A DNA stretch of 64,000 nucleotides from Pseudorhodoplanes sp. GTDB lineage: Bacteria; Pseudomonadota; Alphaproteobacteria; Rhizobiales; Xanthobacteraceae. Numbering within the stretch: the first letter of the stretch is position 1; the number at the start of each line of letters is the position of its first letter. The notes under the pieces were generated by a model. It saw nothing but the letters and a program-made list of their open reading frames with translations. It had not been told where the DNA came from and did no database searches. Made by a program: the position numbers and the translations under genes. Shown here piece after piece: positions 17,157-26,154 of the stretch. The stretch lies in the NCBI GenBank assembly GCA_022843165.1, contig JALHOD010000003.1, positions 227,301 to 291,300 of the forward strand, in the 5' to 3' direction.

Positions 17157-17495
17157 TCAGTGACAATAGGGGACGCCGTCGAGAATGGCGCAGTTGCGCT
17201 TGTTCGGCGCATTCGGGTCGTCGAGCGGCACCGAACCCCTGCCTTGTCCGACGAACACGCCCGGCCCGACGCGCACGGAATCTTTGTGACCGATGATCAC
17301 GCTCGGATGCGGGTTGCTGGCGCTGGAGCGCGTGCCGTCGGGCCACACGATCGCGTCGCCGGCGAATAGGCCGGTGCGGCCGTCGTCGCAGGTGACGGCA
17401 TTGCCGTTGCGCTTGCAGGCTTGCGCCAGAGCCAGCGACGTCCCGGCCAGCAGGATCGCACAGGCCAGCGGAATGACACGGAAACCGGCGGTCAT
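17157..17495 (-). CDS. Small secreted protein of unknown function
   Basis: A protein of 112 residues. A clear signal peptide (MTAGFRVIPLACAILLAG up to about residue 27) precedes a mature part with four Cys (ACKRNG, VTCDDG, KRNCAI, PYCH) likely to form two disulfides, and a Gly-rich centre (VRVGPGVFVGQGRG). I do not recognise a named family; similar short Cys-containing secreted proteins are widespread in Bradyrhizobium relatives. The start MTAGF is chosen for its signal peptide; the track extension overlaps the acetyltransferase gene. It ends 12 bases before the DenD-like gene and may be co-transcribed. Confidence 0.7.
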   Translation of the reverse strand: MTAGFRVIPLACAILLAGTSLALAQACKRNGNAVTCDDGRTGLFAGDAIVWPDGTRSSASNPHPSVIIGHKDSVRVGPGVFVGQGRGSVPLDDPNAPNKRNCAILDGVPYCH

Positions 17496-17508
17496 GGACT
17501 GGGCTCCG

Positions 17509-18198
17509 TCAGGACGCGGTATCCGGCATGGCCATGCGCGATTTCTGCCGGCCTTCGGCGTCGAAATTGTCCGCCGCAAGCCAGCGCTCGAACTCAGCCT
17601 TGCGCACCGGCCATTCGCTGTCCAGCATGGAAAAATACGCGGTGTCGCGATTGCGGCCCTTGGCGATCATGTGCTGCCGCAGGATGCCTTCGAATACAAA
17701 ACCATAGCGCAGGGCCGCCCGCCGCGACGCGTCGTTGAGGGCATTGCATTTCCATTCATAGCGGCGATAGCCGAGCGTCTCGAAGACGTAGCGCGCCAAG
17801 AGATATTGCGCCTCGGTGCCGAGCGGTGTGCGCTGCAGGGCGGGGGAATAGACAATGTGCCCCACCTCGATTCGCCGCATGGCTGGCTGGATTTCCATCA
17901 GCGTCGCAATGCCGACGGCGCGGCCGGACGCGTCCACGATGGCGTAGGAACAGGGGTCTTCGAGCGGCTCGCGTGTGGCAAGCCACCGGCCGAAAGCCGC
18001 TTCGTCGGCGAACGGACCATAGGCCGACATATAGGTCCAGATGTGATCGTGGTCTTTCACCGCCTGCCAGAGATCGCGGCCATGGCGCGGCGCGTTCAGT
18101 TTTTCGACGCGGCCGGTGCGGCCCTCCAGCACGACCGCCGAAGGCCTGTGTGCGGGCGCGGGGTCGACCGGGGCGCCGATGGACAGGCGCGATGTCAC
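17509..18198 (-). CDS. GNAT family N-acetyltransferase (RimJ/RimL-like)
   Basis: A protein of 229 residues of the GNAT_3 / RimJ-RimL type. The fold is seen in the strand CSYAIVDASGRAVGIATLM, the strand IEVGHIVYSPALQRTPLGTEA leading into the acetyl-CoA loop, and the helical region YEWKCNALNDASRRAALRYGFVFEGILR near the C-terminus. Substrate unknown; family members acylate protein N-termini or small amines. The likely start is a GTG that overlaps the TGA of the upstream lyase-family gene (GTGA), implying coupled translation. The longer track ORF enters that gene in the wrong frame. Confidence 0.85.
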   Translation of the reverse strand: MTSRLSIGAPVDPAPAHRPSAVVLEGRTGRVEKLNAPRHGRDLWQAVKDHDHIWTYMSAYGPFADEAAFGRWLATREPLEDPCSYAIVDASGRAVGIATLMEIQPAMRRIEVGHIVYSPALQRTPLGTEAQYLLARYVFETLGYRRYEWKCNALNDASRRAALRYGFVFEGILRQHMIAKGRNRDTAYFSMLDSEWPVRKAEFERWLAADNFDAEGRQKSRMAMPDTAS

Positions 18199-19037
18199 GG
18201 CGCGGATCCGCTCTTTTGATCGGCGCCGAACAGGGCGTTCAGGTCGGCGGCCGGCGCTGCATCCGAGAAGCCGCCAAAGCTGCCGCCGAGCGCGATCTGC
18301 CGGGCGGCGCGGATGAAGCCGCCCCAGGCCGCGCGCGCCAGCGCACCTCCGACACTGATGCGGCGCACGCCGAGCGCTGCGATGTCGTCCACGGACAGGC
18401 CGCCGGCCCAGCCCTTCAGAAGATTGACCGGCTTGGGCGCGACCGCCTGAACCACGGCAGTGATCTCGTCGGGGGTCTTGATGCCCGGCGCATACAGACA
18501 ATCGGCGCCCGCGTCCGCGAAGGCCTTGAGCCGCCGGATGGTCTCGGCAAGGTCGGGTCGTCCGCGGATGAAACCTTCGGTGCGGGCAGTCAGCAGAACG
18601 TCGGCCCCGGTCTTGTCGATGGCGCTGCGCGCCGCCTTGATGCGCGCGAGCGCGAGATCGAAATCATAGAGCGGCCTGTCCTTGTCGCCGGTGGAATCCT
18701 CGATCGACAATCCGGCGACGCCGGTTTCCACGCAAAGCCGCACGCTCTCGGCGACGCCGGCCGGGTCCACGGCATAGCCGCCCTCGAAATCCGCGTTCAC
18801 CGGAACGTCGGCGGCGGCGGCGATCTCGGCGATATGGGCCAGCATCATGTCGCGCGGCACCGTGCCGTCCGCGCGGCCCTGCGAGAAGGCGTAGCCGAGA
18901 CTTGTGGTGGCGAGCGCCTTGAAGCCCAGATGCTGCAGATAGCGCGTGGTGCCGATGTCCCAGGGATTGGGAATGACAAAACATCCGCTGTCATGCAGGC
19001 GGCGGAATGCGCGGCGCTTGTCGACGATGCTGGGCAT
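18195..19037 (-). CDS. Isocitrate lyase/PEP mutase family enzyme
   Basis: A TIM-barrel protein of 280 residues. Family signatures include the Mg-binding DFEGGY, SIEDSTGDKDRPL and TARTEGF, the positions equivalent to metal and carboxylate ligands in PEP mutase and 2-methylisocitrate lyase. The lyase catalytic motif KKCGH is absent, so a true isocitrate or methylisocitrate lyase is unlikely; this is closer to the carboxyphosphonoenolpyruvate mutase-like or oxaloacetate-decarboxylase-like group. The substrate is probably a 2-keto or C4 acid. It lies 140 bases downstream of dctM and is translationally coupled to the acetyltransferase gene. Confidence 0.87.
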   Translation of the reverse strand: MPSIVDKRRAFRRLHDSGCFVIPNPWDIGTTRYLQHLGFKALATTSLGYAFSQGRADGTVPRDMMLAHIAEIAAAADVPVNADFEGGYAVDPAGVAESVRLCVETGVAGLSIEDSTGDKDRPLYDFDLALARIKAARSAIDKTGADVLLTARTEGFIRGRPDLAETIRRLKAFADAGADCLYAPGIKTPDEITAVVQAVAPKPVNLLKGWAGGLSVDDIAALGVRRISVGGALARAAWGGFIRAARQIALGGSFGGFSDAAPAADLNALFGADQKSGSAP

Positions 19038-19177
19038 GAACGTTCAGCCTGAATAACGGGAGGGCGCGGTCTGGTTTATGGTGCGGTCAGTCGACCGTTC
19101 TCAGCCGGTGCTGTCAATGCGCGGGAACGTCGTGTCCTGCAAGGCAGCAATGCTCGGACGATTGCGGGCCGAGGCAT

Positions 19178-20533
19178 TTACAGGCCGGGCAGGTAGGTGG
19201 CAATCGCCGGAAAGATCGCGACGACGGCCACGACCAGCATCAGAATGATCCAGTAGGGAATCGCACCCCAGAAGATCTCCGCGAGCTCGACGCCCGTCTC
19301 CGGCACCGCCGCTTTCACCGTGAACACCAGAATGCCGAAGGGCGGCGTCAGCAGCCCCATTTCGATCGCCAGAATGCCGATGATGGCGAAGGCCAGCGGA
19401 TCGAACCCAAGCTGCGTGGCGATCGGCGCGAAGATCGGCACCGTCAGCAGGATGATCGAGATCGAATCGATCAGGCAGCCCAGCACGAACCAGATTCCGA
19501 GCATCACCATCAGAATGCCCCATGGGCCGAGGCCGGTGTCGAGCAGGAAGACTTTTGCGGCCTCGGTGAAGCCCGTCATCGACAGCACGCGCGAGTAGAG
19601 CTGCGCGCAGAACAGCAGCAGCAAGAGCGGGCCGGAGGTGCGGCCGACATTCAGCACCACCTGCCAGATTTCGCGCGGGGTGATGCCCTTGATCAGCGCC
19701 AGGATGAGAGCCCCGACCGCGCCGACGCCGGCCCCTTCGGTCGGCGTGCACAGGCCAAGCCAGATCGAGCCCAGCACGCCCGCGATCAGCACCAGCACCA
19801 GCCCGGTGCTGAACAGCAATGGGCCGATGGGTTCGAGGTCGGCGGGATTGGCTGGCCGGGTGGCGGCGGCGCTCAGCGGCGCAGCTCCAATGCGCGAGGG
19901 ACCGGCTTCGCCGACCAGTTCCGGTTTCAGGATTGCGGCGACCACGACATAGAGACAGAAGCCACCCGCCAGCAGCAGGCCGGGAAGCACGCCGGCCAGA
20001 AACAGCTTGCCGATCGACAATTCGGTCAGCACGCCCCAGACGATCATCAGCACCGACGGGGGAATCAGCATGCCGAGACAAGCGCTGCCGGCGATGCAGC
20101 CCAGCGAGAATTGCCGATCATAGCCGTAACGCTTCATCTCGGGATAGGCGATGCGGGAAAAGGCGGCGGCCGCCGCGATGCTGACGCCGGTGACAAAGGC
20201 GAAGATCGCATTTGAAATGATGGTCGCGACCGCGAGCCGTCCGGGCAGCCAGCGGCTGATGCGATTGGCCAATGTATAGAGATCGCTGGCCGCGCCGCAT
20301 TTGGCGAGAAAGTCACCCATCAGCATGAACAGCGGAATCACCGCGAACACATAGTCGCGCAGGGCTTCATAGGCCGTGCTGGCGACGAAGGTGCGAACCA
20401 CCTCGATATCGCCCAGCATCAGATAGATGCCGATCGCGGCGGTGACGCCGAGCGCAATCGCGATATGAACGCCGGCAAAGACGAGCCCGAGCAGGACGAC
20501 GATAATGATGAACATCTCGCTGCTGCCGAGCAT
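19178..20533 (-). CDS. dctM: TRAP transporter large permease (DctM type)
   Basis: A membrane protein of 451 residues with about twelve helices. Recognisable elements are the N-terminal GVHIAIALGVTAAIGIYLML, the helix-hairpin with ACLGMLIPPSVLMIVWGVLTELSIGKLFLAG, and the late LLTPPFGILVFTVK loop. It is the sodium-coupled channel subunit of a tripartite ATP-independent periplasmic importer. A hydrophilic Pro-rich loop (PSRIGAAPLSAAATRPANPADLEP) near residue 210 is longer than in the Haemophilus SiaM type. It follows dctQ by 12 bases. Confidence 0.93.
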   Translation of the reverse strand: MLGSSEMFIIIVVLLGLVFAGVHIAIALGVTAAIGIYLMLGDIEVVRTFVASTAYEALRDYVFAVIPLFMLMGDFLAKCGAASDLYTLANRISRWLPGRLAVATIISNAIFAFVTGVSIAAAAAFSRIAYPEMKRYGYDRQFSLGCIAGSACLGMLIPPSVLMIVWGVLTELSIGKLFLAGVLPGLLLAGGFCLYVVVAAILKPELVGEAGPSRIGAAPLSAAATRPANPADLEPIGPLLFSTGLVLVLIAGVLGSIWLGLCTPTEGAGVGAVGALILALIKGITPREIWQVVLNVGRTSGPLLLLLFCAQLYSRVLSMTGFTEAAKVFLLDTGLGPWGILMVMLGIWFVLGCLIDSISIILLTVPIFAPIATQLGFDPLAFAIIGILAIEMGLLTPPFGILVFTVKAAVPETGVELAEIFWGAIPYWIILMLVVAVVAIFPAIATYLPGL

Positions 20534-20545
20534 GTCAGCGATCCT

Positions 20546-21076
20546 TCAGACGATTGGTGTTTCGGGGGAGGCCTCGGTCTTGCGGGACGCGAAGCCGAAC
20601 AGGGCGAGGGCGGCGGCCAGGGCCTGCGCCAGATAGATCGCCACGACCAGAACGGCGCCGAGCATGACGACCATGCGGGCCGGCCAGACCGGCACCCGCA
20701 GCGCGCCTTCGCCTTCGAACTCGCCGCTGGACCAGGCATGCAATGTGGGTTCGTAGCTGCCCCAGACGATCAGAATGAAAAACGCCGCGCCGAGCAGGCC
20801 GGACAGCATGTCCGCGAAATCCTGGCCGCGCGGCCCAAAGGCGCCGACGATCACATCGGTGCGCAGCATGCCGCCGCTCTGCACCGCGTAGGCCGCGAGC
20901 AGGAAGCAGATGATCACGATCGACATCGAAACGATTTCGGGCGTGCCCTTCACGGGCGAATTGAACAGGGCGCGGCCCAGCACGTCGGCCACCACCAGAA
21001 AGCTGAGGCAGAAGATGATCACCGCCGCGACCACGAGAAGAGTGCGCACCAGTCGATCTGTAATTCGTGCGAGCAC
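20546..21076 (-). CDS. dctQ: TRAP transporter small permease (DctQ type)
   Basis: A protein of 176 residues with four membrane helices (about 13-35, 48-68, 88-108, 130-155), the usual size and topology of DctQ subunits. Helix two contains FSLV-like SFLVVADVLGRALFNSPVKGTPEIVSM, the classic DctQ signature around a conserved Gly/Arg/Pro. It pairs with DctM. The gene lies downstream of a strong hairpin terminator that separates it from the receptor gene, so it is probably expressed at a lower level than the receptor. Confidence 0.9.
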   Translation of the reverse strand: MLARITDRLVRTLLVVAAVIIFCLSFLVVADVLGRALFNSPVKGTPEIVSMSIVIICFLLAAYAVQSGGMLRTDVIVGAFGPRGQDFADMLSGLLGAAFFILIVWGSYEPTLHAWSSGEFEGEGALRVPVWPARMVVMLGAVLVVAIYLAQALAAALALFGFASRKTEASPETPIV

Positions 21077-21094
21077 CGCAAAGGTCTCCCGATC

Positions 21095-21131
21095 AAAGAA
21101 AACGGGCGGCGGGACCGCGTCCCGCCGCCCG
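21095..21131 (-). terminator. Rho-independent terminator or attenuator between dctP and dctQ
   Basis: A perfect 13-bp GC-rich stem CGGGCGGCGGGAC / GTCCCGCCGCCCG with a three-base loop is followed, in the minus-strand direction, by TTTTCTTT. It begins nine bases after the dctP stop. As all three TRAP genes run in the same direction, it probably works as a partial terminator that makes receptor mRNA more abundant than permease mRNA. Confidence 0.8.
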
Positions 21132-21139
21132 CCGCGCGA

Positions 21140-22210
21140 TTACTTGACCTGGTAGCGCAGCGGCCATTTGTGGCCGGCCTTTTCGGCAGCCGCCAGCGTC
21201 AGCTCCAGCACCTGCGTCGCCGGCAGGCCCTGCTTGTCGAGTTCCTGCGCTTTTTCCTTTGGCCAGGCCGCGAGGGACTTGGCCCAGTCCGCGCGCACCG
21301 AGTCCGGCAATTTGCGGACATTGGTGCCTTTCGACTTCAGGTCTTCCAGCTGCTTGGGATAGTTCTCTTCGTTCACCGTTCCGGTCCTGGCTTCGTATTC
21401 CTTCGCCACTTCCAGAATGATGTCCTGCACCTCTTTCGGCAGTTTCGCCCAGCGCGCGGAGTTGATGGTCAGTCCGTGCCAGGTGATCGCGCCGAAGCCG
21501 ATCTCGGTATAGAACTTGCCGACTTCGAACAGCTTGAAGTTGACCCAGCCCGACGGGAACATGATCCAGCCGTTGTAGACGCCGGTCTGCATCGCGGTAT
21601 AGGCGTCGGGCAGCGAGGATTGCACCGGCGTCGCGCCGGCATATTCCAGCCATTTCAGATTGAGTCCGGCGCCGGCCAGCTTCTGGCCCTTGAGGTCGGA
21701 CACCTTGTTCCATTCGAAATTGGTGCCGAGATTGTAGCCGTTGTCGGCGATCAGCGCGATCAGCTTCTGCCGGTACTTGTCCTCGAACACTTTCGACATG
21801 TACGGGACCTTGTCATAGACCTCGCGCGCGATTTTCACGCTCGCCACCGGGCTCATGGTGCCGAACGGCAGCATCACCTGGAACGCGTGCAGCGGCAGGT
21901 TCGACGGCTCGAAGCAGAAGCAATAGCCGCCGATGTCGATGATGCCGGACTGCACGCCTTCCAGCGTGTCGGCGACCTTCACCATGGCGCCGCCATAGCC
22001 CTCGACGAACTCGATCTTGTGCTTGGTGCGGGCGGCGACGCGCTTGGTCACCTCCGGCACGAAGAAATTCTGCATCAGGTTGACGTAGGTGTTCACCGGC
22101 GGATGGCCGGACGCGATGCGCAGACGAATCGTTTCCTGCGCCGAAGCGCCGGTCGCGGCAGAGACAATCGCGGCAACAGCCAGCGACTGCACAAGAGTGC
22201 GTATTTTCAT
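21140..22210 (-). CDS. dctP: TRAP transporter substrate-binding protein (DctP type)
   Basis: A periplasmic receptor of 356 residues with a signal peptide of about 25 residues (ending TGASAQ). The mature part begins ETIRLRIASGHPPVNTYVNL and contains the family segments KIEFVEGYGGAMVKVADTLEGVQSG, DLKGQKLAGAGLNLKWLEYAGATPV and YTAMQTGVYNGW, where the carboxylate-binding Arg usually found in C4-dicarboxylate receptors is not obvious. The ligand is therefore better described as an organic or sugar acid of unknown kind. GGGAGGAAAG lies just before the ATG. The dehydratase gene upstream hints at a pentonate or hexonate. Confidence 0.9.
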   Translation of the reverse strand: MKIRTLVQSLAVAAIVSAATGASAQETIRLRIASGHPPVNTYVNLMQNFFVPEVTKRVAARTKHKIEFVEGYGGAMVKVADTLEGVQSGIIDIGGYCFCFEPSNLPLHAFQVMLPFGTMSPVASVKIAREVYDKVPYMSKVFEDKYRQKLIALIADNGYNLGTNFEWNKVSDLKGQKLAGAGLNLKWLEYAGATPVQSSLPDAYTAMQTGVYNGWIMFPSGWVNFKLFEVGKFYTEIGFGAITWHGLTINSARWAKLPKEVQDIILEVAKEYEARTGTVNEENYPKQLEDLKSKGTNVRKLPDSVRADWAKSLAAWPKEKAQELDKQGLPATQVLELTLAAAEKAGHKWPLRYQVK

Positions 22211-22225
22211 GGCTTTCCTCCCAAC

Positions 22226-22241
22226 GCCGCCTTGGGGCGGC
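22226..22241 (-). promoter_or_regulatory. Short leader hairpin upstream of dctP
   Basis: On the minus strand GCCGCC-CCAA-GGCGGC forms a 6-bp GC stem with a four-base loop, ending some 15 bases before the dctP start and just upstream of its Shine-Dalgarno sequence. It may stabilise the 5' end or be chance in GC-rich DNA. Confidence 0.3.
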
Positions 22242-22366
22242 TTGTGTCCTTATGCACGCAGCATCGGGTGCGGGCGGGGGCAAAGTCAACACGCCGCTGT
22301 CACACGCGGGAATGGATGCCGATTAGATTTTCGCCTGTTGAAAATAAGGAAAGCTAATGCGGGAAA

Positions 22367-24178
22367 CTAATGATTGTCGCGCGGCACGCTGGTCTGCGCG
22401 ACGCGCTGATACTTGACCGCCGGCTTGAGCACCTGACCGTCGGCCATCTGGTCGACCATGCCGCGATAGATTTCCTGCCACGGCGTCTGGCTTTTCGGCG
22501 TCTTGTAGCCGCCGCGTTTGTCGAGCGCCGCGCGCCGCCGCGCCAGCTCGGCTTTCGGGACCAGAATATTGGCGGTGCCCTTGTTGAGGTCGATGCGGAC
22601 GCGATCGCCGGTCTTCAGCAGCGCCAGTCCGCCGCCCGCCGCGGCTTCCGGCGTGGCGTTGAGAATGGAGGGGGAGCCGGATGTGCCCGATTGCCGCCCG
22701 TCGCCGATACAGGGCAGCGACAGGATCCCTCGTTTGATCAGCGCCGCCGGCGGCTGCATGTTCACCACTTCCGCCGAACCCGGATAACCGATGGGGCCCA
22801 CGCCGCGCATGAACAGCAGGCTGTTCTCGTCGATCCTGAGCGCGGGATCGTCGATGCGATGGTGATAGTCCTCCGGCCCTTCGAACACGACCGCGCGCCC
22901 CTCGAACGCATTCGGGTCTTTCGGATTGGACAGATAACGCGTACGGAATTCGTCCGAGATCACGCTGGTCTTCATGATCGCGGACTCGAACAGGTTGCCG
23001 CGCAGCACCCGGAAACCGGATTGCTTTTTCATCGGCGACTTGTAGGACTTGATCACGTCGGCATCCTGAACCTTTGCGCGCCGGACATTCTCGCCCATGG
23101 TCCTGCCGTTGACGGTGAGCGCGTCGGCATGAATGCGCTTCGCGCGCAGCAATTCGTTCATGACGGCGGGCAGGCCGCCGGCGCGATAATATTCTTCGCC
23201 GAGATAGAAGCCGGCCGGCTGCATGTTGACCAGCAGCGGCACGTCATAGCCGATCTTCTCCCAGTCCTGGATCGTCAGCGGAACGCCGATATGGCGCGCA
23301 ATGGCATTGATGTGAATTGGCGCATTGGTCGAGCCGCCGATCGCCGAACAGGCGACGATCGCATTCTCGAACGCCTTGCGCGTGAGAATGTCGGATGGCT
23401 TCAGATCCTCGTGCACGATCTCGACCGCGCGCAGGCCGGTCTCATAGGCGATCTGTCCGCGTTCGCGGTAAGGCGCGGGAATGGCCGCGCAGCCGGGCAG
23501 CGACAGGCCCAGCGCCTCGGCCAGCGCATTCATGGTCGAGGCGGTGCCCATGGTGTTGCAATGCCCGATCGACGGCGCCGACGATGCAACGATGTCGAGA
23601 AATTCCTTGTAGCCGATGGCGCCCGCGGCAAGCTCCTTGCGGGCCTGCCAGACCACGGTTCCGGAGCCGGAGCGTTCGCCCTTCCACCAGCCGTTCAGCA
23701 TCGGCCCGCCCGACAGCACGATCGCGGGAATGTTCACGGTGCAGGCCGCCATGATGCAAGCCGGCGTGGTCTTGTCACAGCCCGTCGTCAGCACCACGCC
23801 GTCGAGCGGATAGCCGTAAAGGGTCTCTACCAGGCCTAGATAGGCGAGATTGCGGTCCAGCGCCGCGGTCGGCCGCTTGCCGGTTTCCTGAATCGGATGC
23901 ACGGGGAACTCGAAGGCGAGGCCGCCGGCGGCGGCGATGCCCTCGCGCACGCGCTTCGCAAGTTCGATGTGATGGCGATTGCAGGGCGAGAGATCGCTGC
24001 CGGTCTGGGCGATGCCGATGATCGGCTTGCCCGATGTCAGTTCCTCCAGCGTCAGGCCGTAATTGAGATAGCGCTCGAGATAGATCGCGGTCATGCCCGG
24101 ATTGTCGGGATTGTCGAACCAGAGCTGGGAGCGGAGGCTGCGTCCGCGCGGTTTTGCCGTTTTGGGTGTCTTCGTCAT
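22367..24178 (-). CDS. IlvD/Edd family dehydratase, sugar-acid type
   Basis: A protein of 603 residues. Iron-sulfur ligands are visible as Cys in SPCNRHH, in [11 protein letters not shown] and in GHCNTMGT; this three-Cys pattern belongs to [2Fe-2S] pentonate/hexonate dehydratases such as L-arabinonate and D-xylonate dehydratase rather than to classical dihydroxy-acid dehydratase or Edd. It would turn an aldonic acid into its 2-keto-3-deoxy acid. The substrate is not fixed by sequence. GGAGG lies upstream of the ATG. It lies 156 bases upstream of the TRAP receptor gene on the same strand, which supports uptake and breakdown of the same acid. Confidence 0.88.
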   Translation of the reverse strand: MTKTPKTAKPRGRSLRSQLWFDNPDNPGMTAIYLERYLNYGLTLEELTSGKPIIGIAQTGSDLSPCNRHHIELAKRVREGIAAAGGLAFEFPVHPIQETGKRPTAALDRNLAYLGLVETLYGYPLDGVVLTTGCDKTTPACIMAACTVNIPAIVLSGGPMLNGWWKGERSGSGTVVWQARKELAAGAIGYKEFLDIVASSAPSIGHCNTMGTASTMNALAEALGLSLPGCAAIPAPYRERGQIAYETGLRAVEIVHEDLKPSDILTRKAFENAIVACSAIGGSTNAPIHINAIARHIGVPLTIQDWEKIGYDVPLLVNMQPAGFYLGEEYYRAGGLPAVMNELLRAKRIHADALTVNGRTMGENVRRAKVQDADVIKSYKSPMKKQSGFRVLRGNLFESAIMKTSVISDEFRTRYLSNPKDPNAFEGRAVVFEGPEDYHHRIDDPALRIDENSLLFMRGVGPIGYPGSAEVVNMQPPAALIKRGILSLPCIGDGRQSGTSGSPSILNATPEAAAGGGLALLKTGDRVRIDLNKGTANILVPKAELARRRAALDKRGGYKTPKSQTPWQEIYRGMVDQMADGQVLKPAVKYQRVAQTSVPRDNH

Positions 24179-24247
24179 GAGGTCCTCCGCGAGACCCGCC
24201 TAATCTAGGCTCTGGAGACGGCAGCGCAACGTGGTGGCGGCTCTGCG

Positions 24248-25549
24248 TCAGTCGGCCTGTTCGCTGTGATGCGGCGAGAACATCAGCTTGTCGATCCGCT
24301 TGCCGTCCATGTCGAGAATTTCGACCCGCCAGCTGTTGAACACGAAGGTGTCGCCTTCGGTCGGAATGCGCGCCAACCGCTCCAGCGCGAAGCCGGCGGC
24401 GGTGTGGAACTCGCCACCGACATCCACCAGCTTCAGTTTCTCCGCAAGATCGGCGATGGATGCGCGGCCGTCGACCAGCCAGGAGCCGTCCGGGCGCCGC
24501 ACGATTTCTTCCGACACCTGCGGATGTTCCTCCGGCAGATCGCCGGCGATGCCTTGCAGCACGTCGTTCAGCGTCGCCACGCCGAGGAAGTCGCCATACT
24601 CGTCCACCACGAAGGCGATATGCATCGTCACCTTGCGGAAGGTCTCCAGCAATCGCAATGCCGGCATGGATTCCGGAACGAACACCGGCTCGATCAGCCG
24701 CTCCTCGACGCGGATGCCGCGGCCGGACATCAGATCGTCCACCAGGTCCTTCTTTTGCAGCACGCCGAGCGGACGGCCGAGATCGCCGCCGCGCACCACC
24801 ACGATGCGCGAATAGGGGCAATCTGCGATTTCCCGCGCGATCACGTCCTTGTCGTCGTCGAGATCGATCCAGTACACATCCGGCCGCGGCACCATGATCG
24901 AGGCGACCGAATTGTCCGCGAGCGCGAGCACGCCGTGGATCATCTGCTCCTCGACCTCGTCGATCACGCCGGCTTCCGTGCCTTCGGCGATGGCGAGTTT
25001 GACTTCCTCTTCCGTGACATTGTCGGCGCGCCGCTGCGGAACGCGCAGGACCCACAACAGGAAGGCCGTGGCGTTTTCCAGGAACCAGACCAGCGGCCGC
25101 GCTGCGATCACCACGATCTGCAGCGGCCGCGCCACGAGCGCGGCGATGCGTTCCGGTTTCAGCAGGGCGATGCGCTTGGGGACCAGTTCGCCGACGATGA
25201 CCGACGACGCGGTGATCGCGATCACCACCAGGATGAAGGCGATTTCCGGTCCGCGCGGGCTGAGGGCCGGAAATTCGTTGAGCACGATGCCGAGCCGCGC
25301 GCCGAGGGTGGCGCCGCCGAAGGCGCCGGACAGGATGCCGATCAGGGTGATGCCGACCTGCACGCCGGACAGGAAGCGGCTGGGATTTTCCGCCAGTTCC
25401 AGCGCGCGCATGGCGCCGCGCGAGCCGGCCTCCGCCATCTGTTGCAGCCGGATGCGGCGGGATGACACGATCGCCATTTCGGCCATGGCGAAAAAGCCGT
25501 TGAGCAGAATCAGCCCGACGACGATGGTCAGTTCAAGCCAGACAGTCAT
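24248..25549 (-). CDS. CNNM/CorC family protein (DUF21, paired CBS domains, CorC_HlyC)
   Basis: A protein of 433 residues. An N-terminal DUF21 membrane domain with three or four helices (residues 1-190) is followed by two CBS domains (about 210-330, with IMVPRPDVYWIDLDDDKD and RLLETFRKVTMHIAFVVDEYGDFLGVATL) and a C-terminal CorC_HlyC domain (about 345-430). Members are linked to Mg2+ or Na+ efflux and are often called hemolysin-like. The ATG of MTVWLELT is chosen because AGGGA lies before it; 17 extra residues in the track are unlikely. It is 69 bases upstream of the dehydratase and may be a separate unit. Confidence 0.9.
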   Translation of the reverse strand: MTVWLELTIVVGLILLNGFFAMAEMAIVSSRRIRLQQMAEAGSRGAMRALELAENPSRFLSGVQVGITLIGILSGAFGGATLGARLGIVLNEFPALSPRGPEIAFILVVIAITASSVIVGELVPKRIALLKPERIAALVARPLQIVVIAARPLVWFLENATAFLLWVLRVPQRRADNVTEEEVKLAIAEGTEAGVIDEVEEQMIHGVLALADNSVASIMVPRPDVYWIDLDDDKDVIAREIADCPYSRIVVVRGGDLGRPLGVLQKKDLVDDLMSGRGIRVEERLIEPVFVPESMPALRLLETFRKVTMHIAFVVDEYGDFLGVATLNDVLQGIAGDLPEEHPQVSEEIVRRPDGSWLVDGRASIADLAEKLKLVDVGGEFHTAAGFALERLARIPTEGDTFVFNSWRVEILDMDGKRIDKLMFSPHHSEQAD

Positions 25550-25656
25550 AATTCCCTGTGTCGCATACTGTGAGGGTCGACCGCAACCGGCCTTGGGCAA
25601 GTGTGTTGAATTCGCAGGGCTGATAGGTGCTAATTGATGCGGAAAGGGGCGAGGAC

Positions 25657-26100
25657 ATGGTCTGGCAGCTGATCGTTGGCGGTGCCGTCAGTTTTATCAA
25701 TTTCCTTATTCATGCGGCCACGGCCGGGCTGATCATGATCGCGACCCGGCATGCGGCGGCGGCGACCGACGACTTTCATCGCTTCGTCCAGCTTACCGCC
25801 CTGCTCACGGTGACCGTTGTGGTGCTGACGTTCGCACACCTGATCGAAATTTCGATCTGGGCAATGTTCTATTCGCTTGCGGGAATCGATCCCGGCCATG
25901 GGATTCACGTCTTCGAGTTCGCTTTCGAGAATTACACCGCTCTGGGTTATGGCGATGCGGTGCCTCCGCCCGGCCAGCGATTATACGGTCCGATCACCGC
26001 ACTCAATGGCCTGCTGCTGATCGGGTTGTCGGTGTTCATCATTTTTGAAGTCATGCGGATGGGAGAGCTTGAAATCCGCCGCATCGACCGCCGGGATTGA
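25657..26100 (+). CDS. Small two-pore-helix potassium-channel-like protein
   Basis: A membrane protein of 147 residues with three hydrophobic segments at about residues 6-28, 46-72 and 105-130. Between the last two lies a P-loop, FEFAFENYTALGYGD, with the GYGD potassium selectivity filter. It belongs to the Ion_trans_2 type and has no RCK, cyclic-nucleotide or other sensor domain, so gating is unknown. ATG at 25657 with GAGG upstream is preferred to the GTG at 25627. It is divergent from the CNNM gene. Confidence 0.82.
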   Translation: MVWQLIVGGAVSFINFLIHAATAGLIMIATRHAAAATDDFHRFVQLTALLTVTVVVLTFAHLIEISIWAMFYSLAGIDPGHGIHVFEFAFENYTALGYGDAVPPPGQRLYGPITALNGLLLIGLSVFIIFEVMRMGELEIRRIDRRD

Positions 26101-26154
26101 CGCAGGCCGCAGCCGGCGCGTTCAATGCGGATAAACAGGGCAAAGGGAAACGCC

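Noticed and set aside
18195-19037. Annotation as isocitrate or 2-methylisocitrate lyase
   Set aside because: The catalytic KKCGH motif is missing; only the general family metal-binding residues are present.
20465-22357. A 630-residue plus-strand ORF opposite the TRAP genes
   Set aside because: Antisense of dctQ and dctP, both of which have complete signatures on the minus strand.
22211-22366. A possible riboswitch in the dctP leader
   Set aside because: Only one short GC hairpin is visible; no conserved aptamer core could be recognised.
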